This document shows positions 48,956 through 56,470 of a DNA stretch of 64,000 nt, in pieces. Below the pieces are notes generated by a model. That model was not told the DNA's origin. It searched no databases and saw only the letters and a program-made list of their open reading frames with translations. How positions within the stretch are numbered: the first letter of the stretch is position 1; the number at the start of each line of letters is the position of its first letter. Source of the DNA: Streptomyces dengpaensis (GTDB lineage: Bacteria > Actinomycetota > Actinomycetes > Streptomycetales > Streptomycetaceae); contig NZ_CP026652.1 in the NCBI RefSeq assembly GCF_002946835.1, forward strand, positions 5,456,001-5,520,000, in the 5' to 3' direction. Position numbers and translations under genes: made by a program.

Positions 48956-50199
48956 ACATCCCCCTCCCGCGTCCCCAGCGCCTCCGCCCGGAGCGTCGCC
49001 GCTCTCCGTAGCGCCGCGACCGCCGGGTCGTCCGGATCCCCGGCCTGCCCGTGGGCCGCCGCCAGCACGTCCGTCACCGTCGTCAGGTCGCCCAGTTCCG
49101 CGCGCAAGGAGCGCCCCAGGGACGTCACCGCGCCCTGCGCGCGCGAACGGTCCCGGCAGTGGAAGGCCAGTTCGCAGGCGGAGAGGCACTCGGGGGCGTA
49201 GGTCGCCGGGACGGATTCGACGGCGGTCGTCAGGTCGGCGGCGGGCAGGTCGAGGGAGAAGCAGGTGCCCTCGGGGAGGGCGGCGGCGATGTCCTCGACG
49301 CGGGTGAGGCGCGCGAGCTGGCGGCGGGTGACCGCGCGCTGCTTGCGGATGTCGACGGCGGACGCGGTCGGGAGGTTGGAGAAGTCCTTGGGGCAGACCA
49401 GAAGGACCCGGTGGCGGACCTCGGGGGCGGGGACGCCGTCCTGGGCGCGTCCCTCCGGCCCGCCGAGGTGCGCGGCGACCTCCTCAAGGGCGAGGACGTA
49501 CACCGCGGACTGCCGCGCGGCCGCGCCCACCTTCGCGGGGTCCGCCGAACCGTCCAGCATCGGGAAGGACTTGATCTCGACGACCGTCCAGCTGCCGTCG
49601 GGGTGCACGACCACGGCGTCCGGCTCCAGGAAGGCGGGGGAGCCCGCGACGTCGAGGGCGAGCATGGGGTGGTCGAGCAGGGTCCAGCCGCCGGCCGCGG
49701 TGGCCTCGCGCAGCGCCAGCGCCGTACGCGCCGTGCGCCCCTCGGGGCCGACGGCGGTCAGGTCGGGGACGGCACCGGCCGTGGGCGGCTCGGCGCCGGG
49801 GTCCAGCTTCTCGTGCACGAGCCGCAGCAGCTCCGCGCCGCCGTCGGCCTTGACCCGCGCCTCGAACGCGTTGCCCCGCATGAAGGCGAACTGCGACTGC
49901 CCGAACGCGGACGGGGAACCGAGCGCGCCGGCCAGCTTCGCCTTGTCGACGCCCGCGCCATCGAGGAGGGCACGCCGCTCGCACCCGGGGTTCGCGGCGA
50001 GCGCCGCGAGGGCGCGCGCGTCGAGGGCCTTGGGCGGTACGGCCGGACCGCGCAGCTCAGCGAGCCTTCCCCAAACTCTCGGCTTCGCTCGAGCAGGGGA
50101 GACCCCAAGCCGGAGCGCCGTCCCCCGCGTCCGTGGGGGAGGCACCCGGCTCGGCTCCCGGCCCGGTTCGGGACTCGCGCTGTCGGGGAATTCGCTCAC
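48946..50199 (-). CDS. Fe-S cluster PD-(D/E)XK nuclease (Cas4/AddB/Dna2-like)
   Basis: A 417-residue RecB-fold nuclease. The catalytic core shows Asp194 (EPDAVVVHPDG) and Glu208-x-Lys210 (WTVVEIKSF), followed by Gln230 in RQSAVYVLALE, the QxxxY motif of the family. Cys73 (NPGCERRALL) near the N-terminus and Cys338, Cys342, Cys348 (ECLSACELAFHC) near the C-terminus reproduce the one-plus-three cysteine staple that holds a [4Fe-4S] cluster in Cas4, AddB and Dna2. The spacing is CX3CX5C in place of CX2CX5C. The start is uncertain: GTG 50199 or TTG 50229. The N-terminal 60 codons overlap the PAP2 gene and include a palindromic repeat. Confidence 0.85.
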   Translation of the reverse strand: MSEFPDSASPEPGREPSRVPPPRTRGTALRLGVSPARAKPRVWGRLAELRGPAVPPKALDARALAALAANPGCERRALLDGAGVDKAKLAGALGSPSAFGQSQFAFMRGNAFEARVKADGGAELLRLVHEKLDPGAEPPTAGAVPDLTAVGPEGRTARTALALREATAAGGWTLLDHPMLALDVAGSPAFLEPDAVVVHPDGSWTVVEIKSFPMLDGSADPAKVGAAARQSAVYVLALEEVAAHLGGPEGRAQDGVPAPEVRHRVLLVCPKDFSNLPTASAVDIRKQRAVTRRQLARLTRVEDIAAALPEGTCFSLDLPAADLTTAVESVPATYAPECLSACELAFHCRDRSRAQGAVTSLGRSLRAELGDLTTVTDVLAAAHGQAGDPDDPAVAALRRAATLRAEALGTREGDVCR

Positions 50200-51097
50200 C
50201 CGGGGAAGTCTGGCACCTGGCACTGACAATCGAGGAACCCGCGCCCCGCGAGACCCCCGCGACCCACCGGAAACGAGCGGCCGGCAGCGTCCTGCCCCGG
50301 TCCGTGAGCCGCATCACGAACGGGGTCAGCAGCAGCCCGGCCCCCATCACGGCGGCACCGGCGACCGCGTCGAGGAAGTAGTGGTTCGCCGTGCCCATCA
50401 CGATGATCGTGGTGAGCAGCGGATACGCGACGCCCGCGACCTTGGCCGTGCGCGTGCGGCCGTACTTCCACAGGATCACGCCGCACCACAGCGCCCAGCC
50501 CACGTGCAGGCTCGGCATCGCCGCGTACTGGTTCGTCATGCTGCCCAGGCCCCGCGGCGCACTCGCGTCGCCTGCCCACCAGCCGTACGAGCTGTACTGG
50601 GCCATCGTGTCGACGAAGCCGTGGCCGGGGTCGAGCAGCCGGGGCGGGCAGGTGGGGAGCAGCGTGAAGCCGATGAGGCCGATGAACGTGGAGGTCATCA
50701 GCCAGGTGCGGGCCGCGCGGTAGCGCACGGCCCGGGAGCGGAAGAGCCAGACCAGGAGTGCGGGTGTCACCAGGTAGTGCAGCGACGCGTAGCAGAAGTC
50801 GGCGGGCACGCCCAGCCAGGCCTCGCGGGTGAACAGCCGGTTCAGCGGGTGCTCGGCGTTGAGGCGGAGGGCCTTCTCGATGCGCAGGATCTCCAGGCCG
50901 TGGTCGACGGCGCTGGAGGTGTCGCCCCGGGCGAGCAGCCGGCCCGCCGAGTACGACGCATACACCAGCAGGATCAGGGGCAGCTCGGACCACCAGCGCA
51001 GCCGGGCGTGCGGAGCCGTGGAGGCGCGCAGGTCGGTCCACTGGCGAAACCGGGCGCGAGGTGCCGCCTCGGTGCGCGGTGCATCGGTCTGCGGCAT
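50057..51097 (-). CDS. PAP2-superfamily membrane phosphatase/transferase
   Basis: A 346-residue integral membrane protein with about six helices of the PAP2 / inositol-phosphorylceramide-synthase-like type. Catalytic motifs are PTCPPRLL, MPSLHVGWALW (PSxH) and GTANHYFLDAVAG (HxxxD). It should act on a lipid phosphate at the outer face of the membrane. GGGAGGG before the ATG at 51097 sets the start. The open frame continues about 60 residues past the last helix, overlapping the nuclease gene and ending in a palindromic repeat; the original C-terminus was probably shorter. Confidence 0.88.
   Translation of the reverse strand: MPQTDAPRTEAAPRARFRQWTDLRASTAPHARLRWWSELPLILLVYASYSAGRLLARGDTSSAVDHGLEILRIEKALRLNAEHPLNRLFTREAWLGVPADFCYASLHYLVTPALLVWLFRSRAVRYRAARTWLMTSTFIGLIGFTLLPTCPPRLLDPGHGFVDTMAQYSSYGWWAGDASAPRGLGSMTNQYAAMPSLHVGWALWCGVILWKYGRTRTAKVAGVAYPLLTTIIVMGTANHYFLDAVAGAAVMGAGLLLTPFVMRLTDRGRTLPAARFRWVAGVSRGAGSSIVSARCQTSPGERIPRQRESRTGPGAEPGASPTDAGDGAPAWGLPCSSEAESLGKAR
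50066..50106. repeat. Small palindromic repeat in overlapping nuclease/PAP2 coding DNA
   Basis: CTTCCCCAAACTCTCGGCTT continues to CGCTCGAGCAGGGGAGACCCC, a copy of the streptomycete small palindromic repeat also seen at 28414 and 30974. It encodes SPARAKPRVWG in the nuclease frame and forms the tail of the PAP2 frame. Confidence 0.8.
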
Positions 51098-51341
51098 CCG
51101 ATCGCCCTCCCCCATCTGCGGCGGCGCCCCGGCAGACCCGACAGTCTGCCCGCCCCGTGACGACGATGCGTGGCCACGCCGGATTTACGGTCTATATGAA
51201 TGCCCTCAGCGGGCCCCCTCGGTCGTCAAAGACGCAGAGATCGACCGGCGGGTTGCCCCGTGCGGCGGTGAGCGATGATGGAGGGACCGACTCCTCACGC
51301 GCGTCACACGCGTATCGCTCGTCCCGGAAAGGCTCCTCTTC

Positions 51342-51938
51342 ATGGCACCGCGCATCCTGCTGGCCCGGCACGGACAGACGGAATGGTCGCTGTCCGGCAA
51401 GCACACCGGCAGGACCGACATCCCGCTCCTGGAAGAGGGCCGGCGCGGCGCCAAGCTGCTGGGCGAGCGGCTGCACCGGGCCCCCTTCGACGGCCTCCCC
51501 GGGGTCGAGGTGCGCACCAGCCCGCTGGCACGCGCGCGTGAGACCTGCGAACTCGCCGGGTTCGCAGAGCGCGCGACCACCTGGGACACGCTCATGGAGT
51601 GGGACTACGGCGCTTACGAGGGCATGACCCCGGCCGAGATCCAGGCGGTGCGCCCCGGGTGGTTCATCTGGCGCGACGGTGTCCCCGAAGGGGAGACCCT
51701 GGAGCAGGTCTCCGCGCGCGCGGACGAGGTTGTGGCCCACGCCCGCGCCGAGGACCGTGACCTTCTGGTCTTCGCCCACGGCCACATCCTGCGCTCCATC
51801 GGCGCCCGCTGGCTCGGTCTCCCTCTCGACTTCGCGGCCCGTATCCGTCTCAGCCCGACCTCGCTGTCGGAGCTCGGGTGGGCCTACGGAGAGCCCGCGA
51901 TCGAGTCGTGGAACGACTGCGGACACCTGACCGCGTAA
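51342..51938 (+). CDS. Histidine phosphatase family protein (phosphoglycerate-mutase-like)
   Basis: A 198-residue cytoplasmic acid-phosphatase/mutase-like protein. The nucleophile His is in [10 protein letters not shown] (RHG motif), supporting Arg in [14 protein letters not shown], Glu in [12 protein letters not shown], and second His in [12 protein letters not shown]. Small members of this group dephosphorylate sugar phosphates or similar metabolites; mutase activity is less likely at this size. AAAGG precedes the ATG at moderate distance. Monocistronic between divergent and convergent neighbours. Confidence 0.92.
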   Translation: MAPRILLARHGQTEWSLSGKHTGRTDIPLLEEGRRGAKLLGERLHRAPFDGLPGVEVRTSPLARARETCELAGFAERATTWDTLMEWDYGAYEGMTPAEIQAVRPGWFIWRDGVPEGETLEQVSARADEVVAHARAEDRDLLVFAHGHILRSIGARWLGLPLDFAARIRLSPTSLSELGWAYGEPAIESWNDCGHLTA

Positions 51939-51968
51939 GCCCCCGGCGGGTTCGGCCGGCGGACGTCC

Positions 51969-53519
51969 TCACACAGGGCGCGGCAGGCTCGCGTGGCGGT
52001 CCAGGAAGGCCGACACGCCCGACGCCCTGCGGTGCGGGAGCAGCACGCGGGCCGTTCCCGCCAGCATGGTCTGGATGCGGGAGGACTGGACCTCGCCCAG
52101 GAGGTCCAGGACGCGCAGGCCGGCGAGGGCGGCCTCGTCGGGGCGGCCACCGCGCGCGAGGTCGTCGGCGAGTTCGGCGGTGTAGAGGGCCATGTTGCGG
52201 GTGAAGTGCGGGTCCTGGAGCTCGGCGGCGCGGCGCGCGTGGCGGGCCGCCCGGGGCCAGTCGCCCAGCGCCGACCAGCACTGCGCCTCGAGACCCTCCA
52301 GTTCGGCCTCTCCGTAGAAGGTCATCCACTCGGGGTCCGTCTCCGAAGGCCCCCGCTCGTAGAACGCCTGTGCGCAGGCCAGCGCCTGCGCGCACCCCGT
52401 GCGGTCGGCGAGCCCCGCCCAGCCGCCCGCCTCGCGCAGCGCGAGCAGGGAGAGCAGGCGAGGGGAGCCCAGGGGGCGCGCGGCGCGCTGCGCCGCCTGC
52501 GCCGCGCGCACGGCCTCACGCGGGCGCCCCGCGTCGCGCGCGAGGAACGCGGTGTTGCAGAAGGCGTGAGCCTCCAGGCCCGGGTCGCCAGACATCCGGG
52601 CGGTGGCGAGCGCCTCCGCGTAGTGCGAGCGCGCGTCGTCGAAGCGCCCCGAGTCGTGGGCCAGCCAGCCCACCGAGATGGCCAGTTCGCCCGCGCCCGC
52701 GTACAGCCGGTCGGTGGTCGACTGCCGGGTGGTGCCCGCGTCGAGCAGCGCGTACGCCGCCCGCAGCGGGGCCGCCGCGCGCCGGTAGAGGCCGTCGGCC
52801 CCGTGCCGGTCGTCGAGCAGCCGGATCTTGCGTACGGCCTCTTCGAGGGCGCCCGCCTCGGACGTACCCGCCCGGTGGACGCGCCGTTCCGTCGCGGCGG
52901 CGGTGGAGCCGAACGCGACCGCGAAGGGCACCAGTGAGGCCGCCGCCACGGTGGCGGTGCCTCCGGTCATGAATGCGCGACGCTGCACGTCGCTCTCCTC
53001 GTGGTTCTGATCGTGGTCCTCGTACGGGTCGTACGGCGTGTACGGGGTGTACGGGATCTGGGTTTGGTGCGGGTGGTGCGGGATCTGGGTTTGAAGCAGG
53101 TCGTGCGGGAACTGCGGGTGGTGCTGGTCCGGCGTTTCATACGTCTCATGCGCCCCTTCCGTCTCATGCGGGGCGTACGAGAGGCTCGTGGTGTGCGGAG
53201 GGGGCGCCTCGTCCATGCCGCGCGCCCCGCGCCCGCGTACCGATGAGCGGGGCGCGAAACCCAGGTCCGTGAGCGTGCGGCCGGGGAACATGTGCAGGAA
53301 CACCCGCTCGTACGCGTAGTTGGGACAGCGGATCTCGCCCGCCTCGACGCGCCCGATGTAGCGCGCGTCGCAGCTGACCCGCTCGCCGATCTCGCGCGCG
53401 GCCCGCCGCACCGCCGCGGCGAACTCGCCCGGCGAGCGCTGCCCGCGCAGCCGCCGGAAGGCGAGATTCGGCCGCGGTGGCCGGGGGGACTGGGACGAGG
53501 TCACCATTGACGACGCCAT
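51969..53519 (-). CDS. NsdA-like regulator with TPR repeats
   Basis: A 516-residue protein resembling NsdA, a negative regulator of sporulation and antibiotic production. An HTH-like N-terminus (FAAAVRRAAREIGERVSCDARYIGRVEAGEIRCPNYAYERVFLHMF) precedes a His/Pro/Tyr/Thr-rich stretch (about 105-172) encoded by short imperfect repeats at 53000-53110. RRAFMTGGTATVAAASL is a short hydrophobic, Tat-like segment. TPR-type helices follow to the end. DNA binding is likely from the HTH; the hydrophobic segment is a common oddity in this family. Family assignment is by recognition; the exact orthologue is not certain. Confidence 0.8.
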   Translation of the reverse strand: MASSMVTSSQSPRPPRPNLAFRRLRGQRSPGEFAAAVRRAAREIGERVSCDARYIGRVEAGEIRCPNYAYERVFLHMFPGRTLTDLGFAPRSSVRGRGARGMDEAPPPHTTSLSYAPHETEGAHETYETPDQHHPQFPHDLLQTQIPHHPHQTQIPYTPYTPYDPYEDHDQNHEESDVQRRAFMTGGTATVAAASLVPFAVAFGSTAAATERRVHRAGTSEAGALEEAVRKIRLLDDRHGADGLYRRAAAPLRAAYALLDAGTTRQSTTDRLYAGAGELAISVGWLAHDSGRFDDARSHYAEALATARMSGDPGLEAHAFCNTAFLARDAGRPREAVRAAQAAQRAARPLGSPRLLSLLALREAGGWAGLADRTGCAQALACAQAFYERGPSETDPEWMTFYGEAELEGLEAQCWSALGDWPRAARHARRAAELQDPHFTRNMALYTAELADDLARGGRPDEAALAGLRVLDLLGEVQSSRIQTMLAGTARVLLPHRRASGVSAFLDRHASLPRPV

Positions 53520-53804
53520 GGCCGGGCCCTCTCTGCGAACCGTCGAACCATGCCGGATTCAGGGTGAGTTGTCAGGGTTGTGCCCTGTAGGTGCCCTGCT
53601 TCCGGCGCGGCAAGAACGTACCTGCTGTGATGAGGTCGCCACGCTGGGTTTGGCTACAAACCGGATATCTCATCCACGATCTGCCATGAACTGCCATCCT
53701 TTGGCGCGTTGTTCCGCCGTAGCCGTTGACGTCCTGGCGCGTTGAACCCTGCGGACCGGGAGCCGCCCGAACTCCCGACCCACTCGTCATGAGGAGGGGT
53801 TCCG
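53520..53804. other. 285-bp divergent intergenic region
   Basis: Separates the NsdA-like gene and the 152-residue gene. GGCGCGTTG occurs twice (about 53702 and 53736). A T-arm-like GGTCGGGAGTTCG on the minus strand (near 53775) is the only other feature; it does not fold into a tRNA. Confidence 0.5.
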
Positions 53805-54263
53805 TTGGAGGCCGGGATGGAGACCAGGCAGAGCACCGAGTTCCATACGTCGCTGTCGACCGCGCAGCACAGGCCGTCCCCGGAGTGCAGCGCCCTACCA
53901 CAGCCGGTCGAGCCGGTCGCCGAGTGCGACCTGGTGACCGTTCCCGCGCGGCAGGGTCTGGAGGCGGTCGACATCCTCCGTCGCGGCTCCTGCGACGCCG
54001 TCGGACCCGTACTCCACGACGACGGCTGCGACACCCTCGGCTTCCTGGTGCCGCCCGGCACCGCGGACGCCTGGGACGTGCCGGGCAGCACCTGTACGCA
54101 GACCAACGGCCGCGGCCTCAGTCCGGCCCCCGAGCCCCCGGTCGAGGGCTCGGACTGGCTGCTCCCGCCCGACGAGGGCGACCTCGCGACCGACCCGGCC
54201 GTACTACGGGCCGCGCTGGGCGAGGCGGCCCGGCTGATCGAGGCCGCGGACAACTGCCAGTGA
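53805..54263 (+). CDS. Conserved streptomycete hypothetical protein
   Basis: A 152-residue acidic, soluble protein. LEAVDILRRGSCDAVGPVLHDDGCDTLGFLVPPGTADAWDVPGSTC is its best-ordered part and recalls the prim-pol-derived small proteins of streptomycetes, but the link is weak. TTG at 53805 has AGGAGG with good spacing; ATG at 53817 with GGAG is an alternative. No catalytic motif is visible. Divergent from the NsdA-like gene. Confidence 0.65.
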   Translation: MEAGMETRQSTEFHTSLSTAQHRPSPECSALPQPVEPVAECDLVTVPARQGLEAVDILRRGSCDAVGPVLHDDGCDTLGFLVPPGTADAWDVPGSTCTQTNGRGLSPAPEPPVEGSDWLLPPDEGDLATDPAVLRAALGEAARLIEAADNCQ

Positions 54264-54462
54264 GCTGCGGGACGGGTACCGCCCCTGCCGGTGAACCGCC
54301 CGAAGGGCCTGGGGAGGCGGGTGCCCGGCGGTCGGCTGTGCGGGGGTGGCGGGACGCTGCCGGCCGGCGGTGCGGGCAGTGCGGGGGAGCCCGCCCGGCT
54401 GCCTTCGGCCTGCTGAAAGGCGCCGCTGCGCCGACCCGTCCGTACGCGCCGATAATGGCGGG

Positions 54463-55368
54463 ATGGCAAGGGCGAGGAACAAGCGGTCGGACGACGGGCG
54501 TCCGGCGGGGCGGGGTGCGCGGCGCGGGCAGGCGGCCGCCGAAGCCGTCGTCGAGCCCGTCGACGGCGGGCTCGCCGAGCTTCTGCCCGACCGGGAACGG
54601 GCGCGCGCCTGGACCCTGCTGATCGACGGCGCCCCGCAGTCGTACGTCGACCTCGACGACCCCGCCTACCTGAGCTTCGAGTACCAGCGCCGCCTCGGCC
54701 ATGTCATAGACCTCGTCGCTCCGCCCGGCAAGCCCGTGCACGCCGTGCACCTCGGCGGTGGCGCCCTCACCCTCGCCCGTTACACGGCCGCGACCCGGCC
54801 CCGTTCCACCCAGCAGGTCGTCGAGCGCGATGCGGCCCTCGTCCAGCTGGTCCGCCGCGAGCTGCCGCTCGATCCGAACGCGCGCATCAGGGTCCGTTCC
54901 ACGGACGCCCGTGAAGGGCTCGCCAAGGTGCCTGACGACTGGGCGGACCTGGTGATCGCGGATGTGTTCAGCGGGGCGCGTACGCCGGCACATCTGACGT
55001 CCGTCGAGTTCGTCGCGGAGGTCCGCAGGGTGGTGAACTCGGGTGGCGTCTACGCCGCGAATCTCGCCGACGGGCCTCCGCTCGCCCACCTCCGTGGCCA
55101 GATAGCCACCGTGGCCGCCGCCTTTCCCGAACTCGCCCTTGTCGCCGACCCGACGGTGCTGCGGGGGAAGCGCTTCGGGAACGCGGTCCTCGTGGCCTCT
55201 GGCCAGCCGCTCCCTGTTGCGGAACTGACCCGTCGTGCGGCCTCTGATCCGCATCCGGGGCGTGTCGAACATGGCAGGCAGCTCACTGATTTCAGCGGAG
55301 GTGCGGCGCCGGTGACGGATGCGGCGGCTGTGGCTTCACCGGCGCCGCCGCCGTCGGTCTTCCGGTAG
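54463..55368 (+). CDS. Spermidine-synthase-like SAM-dependent aminopropyltransferase/methyltransferase fold protein
   Basis: A 301-residue protein with a spermidine-synthase-like Rossmann domain. YLSFEYQRRLGHVIDLV is followed by the nucleotide motif AVHLGGGALTLARY, VVERDAALVQLVRRELPL, and DWADLVIADVFSGARTPAHLTSVEFVAEVRRVV. Streptomycete members lack several polyamine-site residues, so the true reaction is uncertain. GATAAT at 54451 seven bases before the ATG suggests a leaderless mRNA. The last codons (PSVFR-stop) are tandemly duplicated downstream. Confidence 0.85.
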   Translation: MARARNKRSDDGRPAGRGARRGQAAAEAVVEPVDGGLAELLPDRERARAWTLLIDGAPQSYVDLDDPAYLSFEYQRRLGHVIDLVAPPGKPVHAVHLGGGALTLARYTAATRPRSTQQVVERDAALVQLVRRELPLDPNARIRVRSTDAREGLAKVPDDWADLVIADVFSGARTPAHLTSVEFVAEVRRVVNSGGVYAANLADGPPLAHLRGQIATVAAAFPELALVADPTVLRGKRFGNAVLVASGQPLPVAELTRRAASDPHPGRVEHGRQLTDFSGGAAPVTDAAAVASPAPPPSVFR

Positions 55369-55446
55369 GCCCGTCGGTCTTCCGGTGATCCGTCGCCTGC
55401 GGGTCGGTCGCCTGCCGTCCGGTGATCTGTCGCCTGCCGTCCGGTG
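55351..55446. repeat. Nested 20-22 bp tandem repeats beginning at a gene end
   Basis: CCGTCGGTCTTCCGGTAGGC (with the TAG stop) is repeated as CCGTCGGTCTTCCGGTGATC. Then GTCGCCTGCCGTCCGGTG occurs twice at 22-bp spacing. All lie in the 445-bp space before the convergent gene at 55814. Confidence 0.85.
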
Positions 55447-55454
55447 GGTGGGTC

Positions 55455-55560
55455 GGGGCCGTGCCGGTACATCCGCCTGTCGCCTCTCGGGCACTTGGGG
55501 TGGGTAGCGGTTGGGTGTGACCAGGTATGCGACGGGCATTTGATGTACCGGCACGGCCCC
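55455..55560 (+). terminator. Perfect 19-bp inverted repeat with extended stem
   Basis: Positions 55455-55473 and 55542-55560 are exact reverse complements; a further GCCTGTCGC/GCGACGGGC pairing extends the stem past a small bulge, leaving a loop of about 45 bases. It lies downstream of the spermidine-synthase-like gene and probably stops its transcript, though the loop is large for a simple terminator. Confidence 0.65.
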
Positions 55561-55648
55561 TTCCGTTGTCGGGCGGCTGACTGCCGGTGGGGGCGGGCGT
55601 GCGGGCACATATCGGTGGGTGGGTGCGGCTGTTGGTCGGTGGGTGCGG

Positions 55649-55817
55649 CTAAGCGACCCCGGGGAAGTTCAGGCACGCCCCCACGCCGCCCGGCACGCCC
55701 TCTCGCCGCACCGGACGAAGACCCAAGTAGCTCCGCTACGAGGGCCTTCGTCCGGCACGCCGAGAGCACGCACCGAACGACGCGGGAACGCACCCGCACT
55801 TCCCCGGAGCCGCTTAG
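55649..55817 (-). ncRNA. 83-bp long RNA hairpin at the 3' end of a leftward gene
   Basis: An ungapped inverted repeat centred on 55733: arms 55649-55731 and 55735-55817 around a three-base loop. Of 83 opposed positions I count 61 Watson-Crick pairs, 5 true mismatches and 17 transition differences. All 17 give G-U pairs in minus-strand RNA and A-C clashes in plus-strand RNA. This strongly indicates selection on an RNA transcribed leftward. The stem includes the TAA stop of the gene at 55814. It may be a terminator, a stabilising 3' end or an independent RNA. Confidence 0.8.
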
Positions 55818-56338
55818 TACGTTCCGATTTCTACCCGCGGTGGGCCGTCGTGCCAGGTGCAGAACACCGAGACTCGGTCCGCGGCTGACGAGAATTCCAC
55901 GCGGATCCACGACTCCGTCTTCCATACCTGCATCGACCAACTGGCGGCCGGCGTTGCTGACACCAGCGTCGCGGAGGTTGTGCCTAGGTCGAAGACCGCG
56001 CGGCCGCCTTCGGTGTCGTAGCTCTTGATCTGGCCGGAGGCGGAGGCGGAGGGGGAAGGGCTGAGGCTGGGGCTTGTTGTCCTGGAAGGCGACGGGGCCG
56101 GGCTTGGGTTTCGGGGCTCGGGTGCCTTGCTCGACGGGGGCTTCGAGGGCTCGGTCCGCTGGGTCGAGGAGGCGAGCGGCTTCGACCTCTGCGTCGCGTC
56201 GGCCGCCGTGATGGGCAGGGCGCGCGGCGGGTCGTACGCCGTTCCCGTCATGACCGTGTGGACACCCCACCACGACAGCGTGACCGCCGCGCCCGTGGCG
56301 AGCGACCAAGCGAGTACGTGGACGAGTCCTTTGCGCAT
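55814..56338 (-). CDS. Membrane-anchored extracellular protein of unknown function
   Basis: A 174-residue protein with one N-terminal membrane helix (LVHVLAWSLATGAAVTLSWWGVHTVM), a Pro/Ser/Thr-rich spacer of about 50 residues and a C-terminal beta-rich domain of about 75 residues (GGRAVFDLGTTSATLVSATPAASWSMQVWKTESWIRVEF). That domain has a single Cys in SVFCTWHDGPP. I do not know the family. The ATG at 56338 starts the anchor directly; a frame extending to 56428 is open but would overlap the DnaA-box region. It ends inside the long hairpin. Divergent from the two-component genes, so it could be a related sensor accessory. Confidence 0.75.
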   Translation of the reverse strand: MRKGLVHVLAWSLATGAAVTLSWWGVHTVMTGTAYDPPRALPITAADATQRSKPLASSTQRTEPSKPPSSKAPEPRNPSPAPSPSRTTSPSLSPSPSASASGQIKSYDTEGGRAVFDLGTTSATLVSATPAASWSMQVWKTESWIRVEFSSAADRVSVFCTWHDGPPRVEIGTY

Positions 56339-56397
56339 CGCGGGCCATACTGCACCACGAGCCCCACGGGTGTCGCCCGACTGCGCAACAGTCCGGG

Positions 56398-56429
56398 TTG
56401 TCCCCATGCCGTGTTCCGAGTTATCCACA
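56398..56429 (+). promoter_or_regulatory. Two DnaA-box-like sequences upstream of the response-regulator gene
   Basis: TTATCCACA (56421-56429) is a perfect DnaA box and TTGTCCCCA (56398-56406) matches the streptomycete form TTGTCCACA at 8 of 9. Both face the same way, 42 bp before the regulator start. Confidence 0.5.
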
Positions 56430-56470
56430 GGCCCCGGACCGGCTCGTGCGGATGGCGTACGGTGCCGCTC

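Noticed and set aside
53740..53800. tRNA-like segment (T-arm GGTCGGGAGTTCG with GGCGGCTCC) on the minus strand
   Set aside because: No acceptor stem, D arm or seven-base anticodon loop can be formed around it; at most a fragment or chance match.
53572..53901. Minus-strand 109-codon frame overlapping the start of the 152-residue gene
   Set aside because: No recognisable domain, poor codon bias and it overlaps a ribosome site used by the plus-strand gene.
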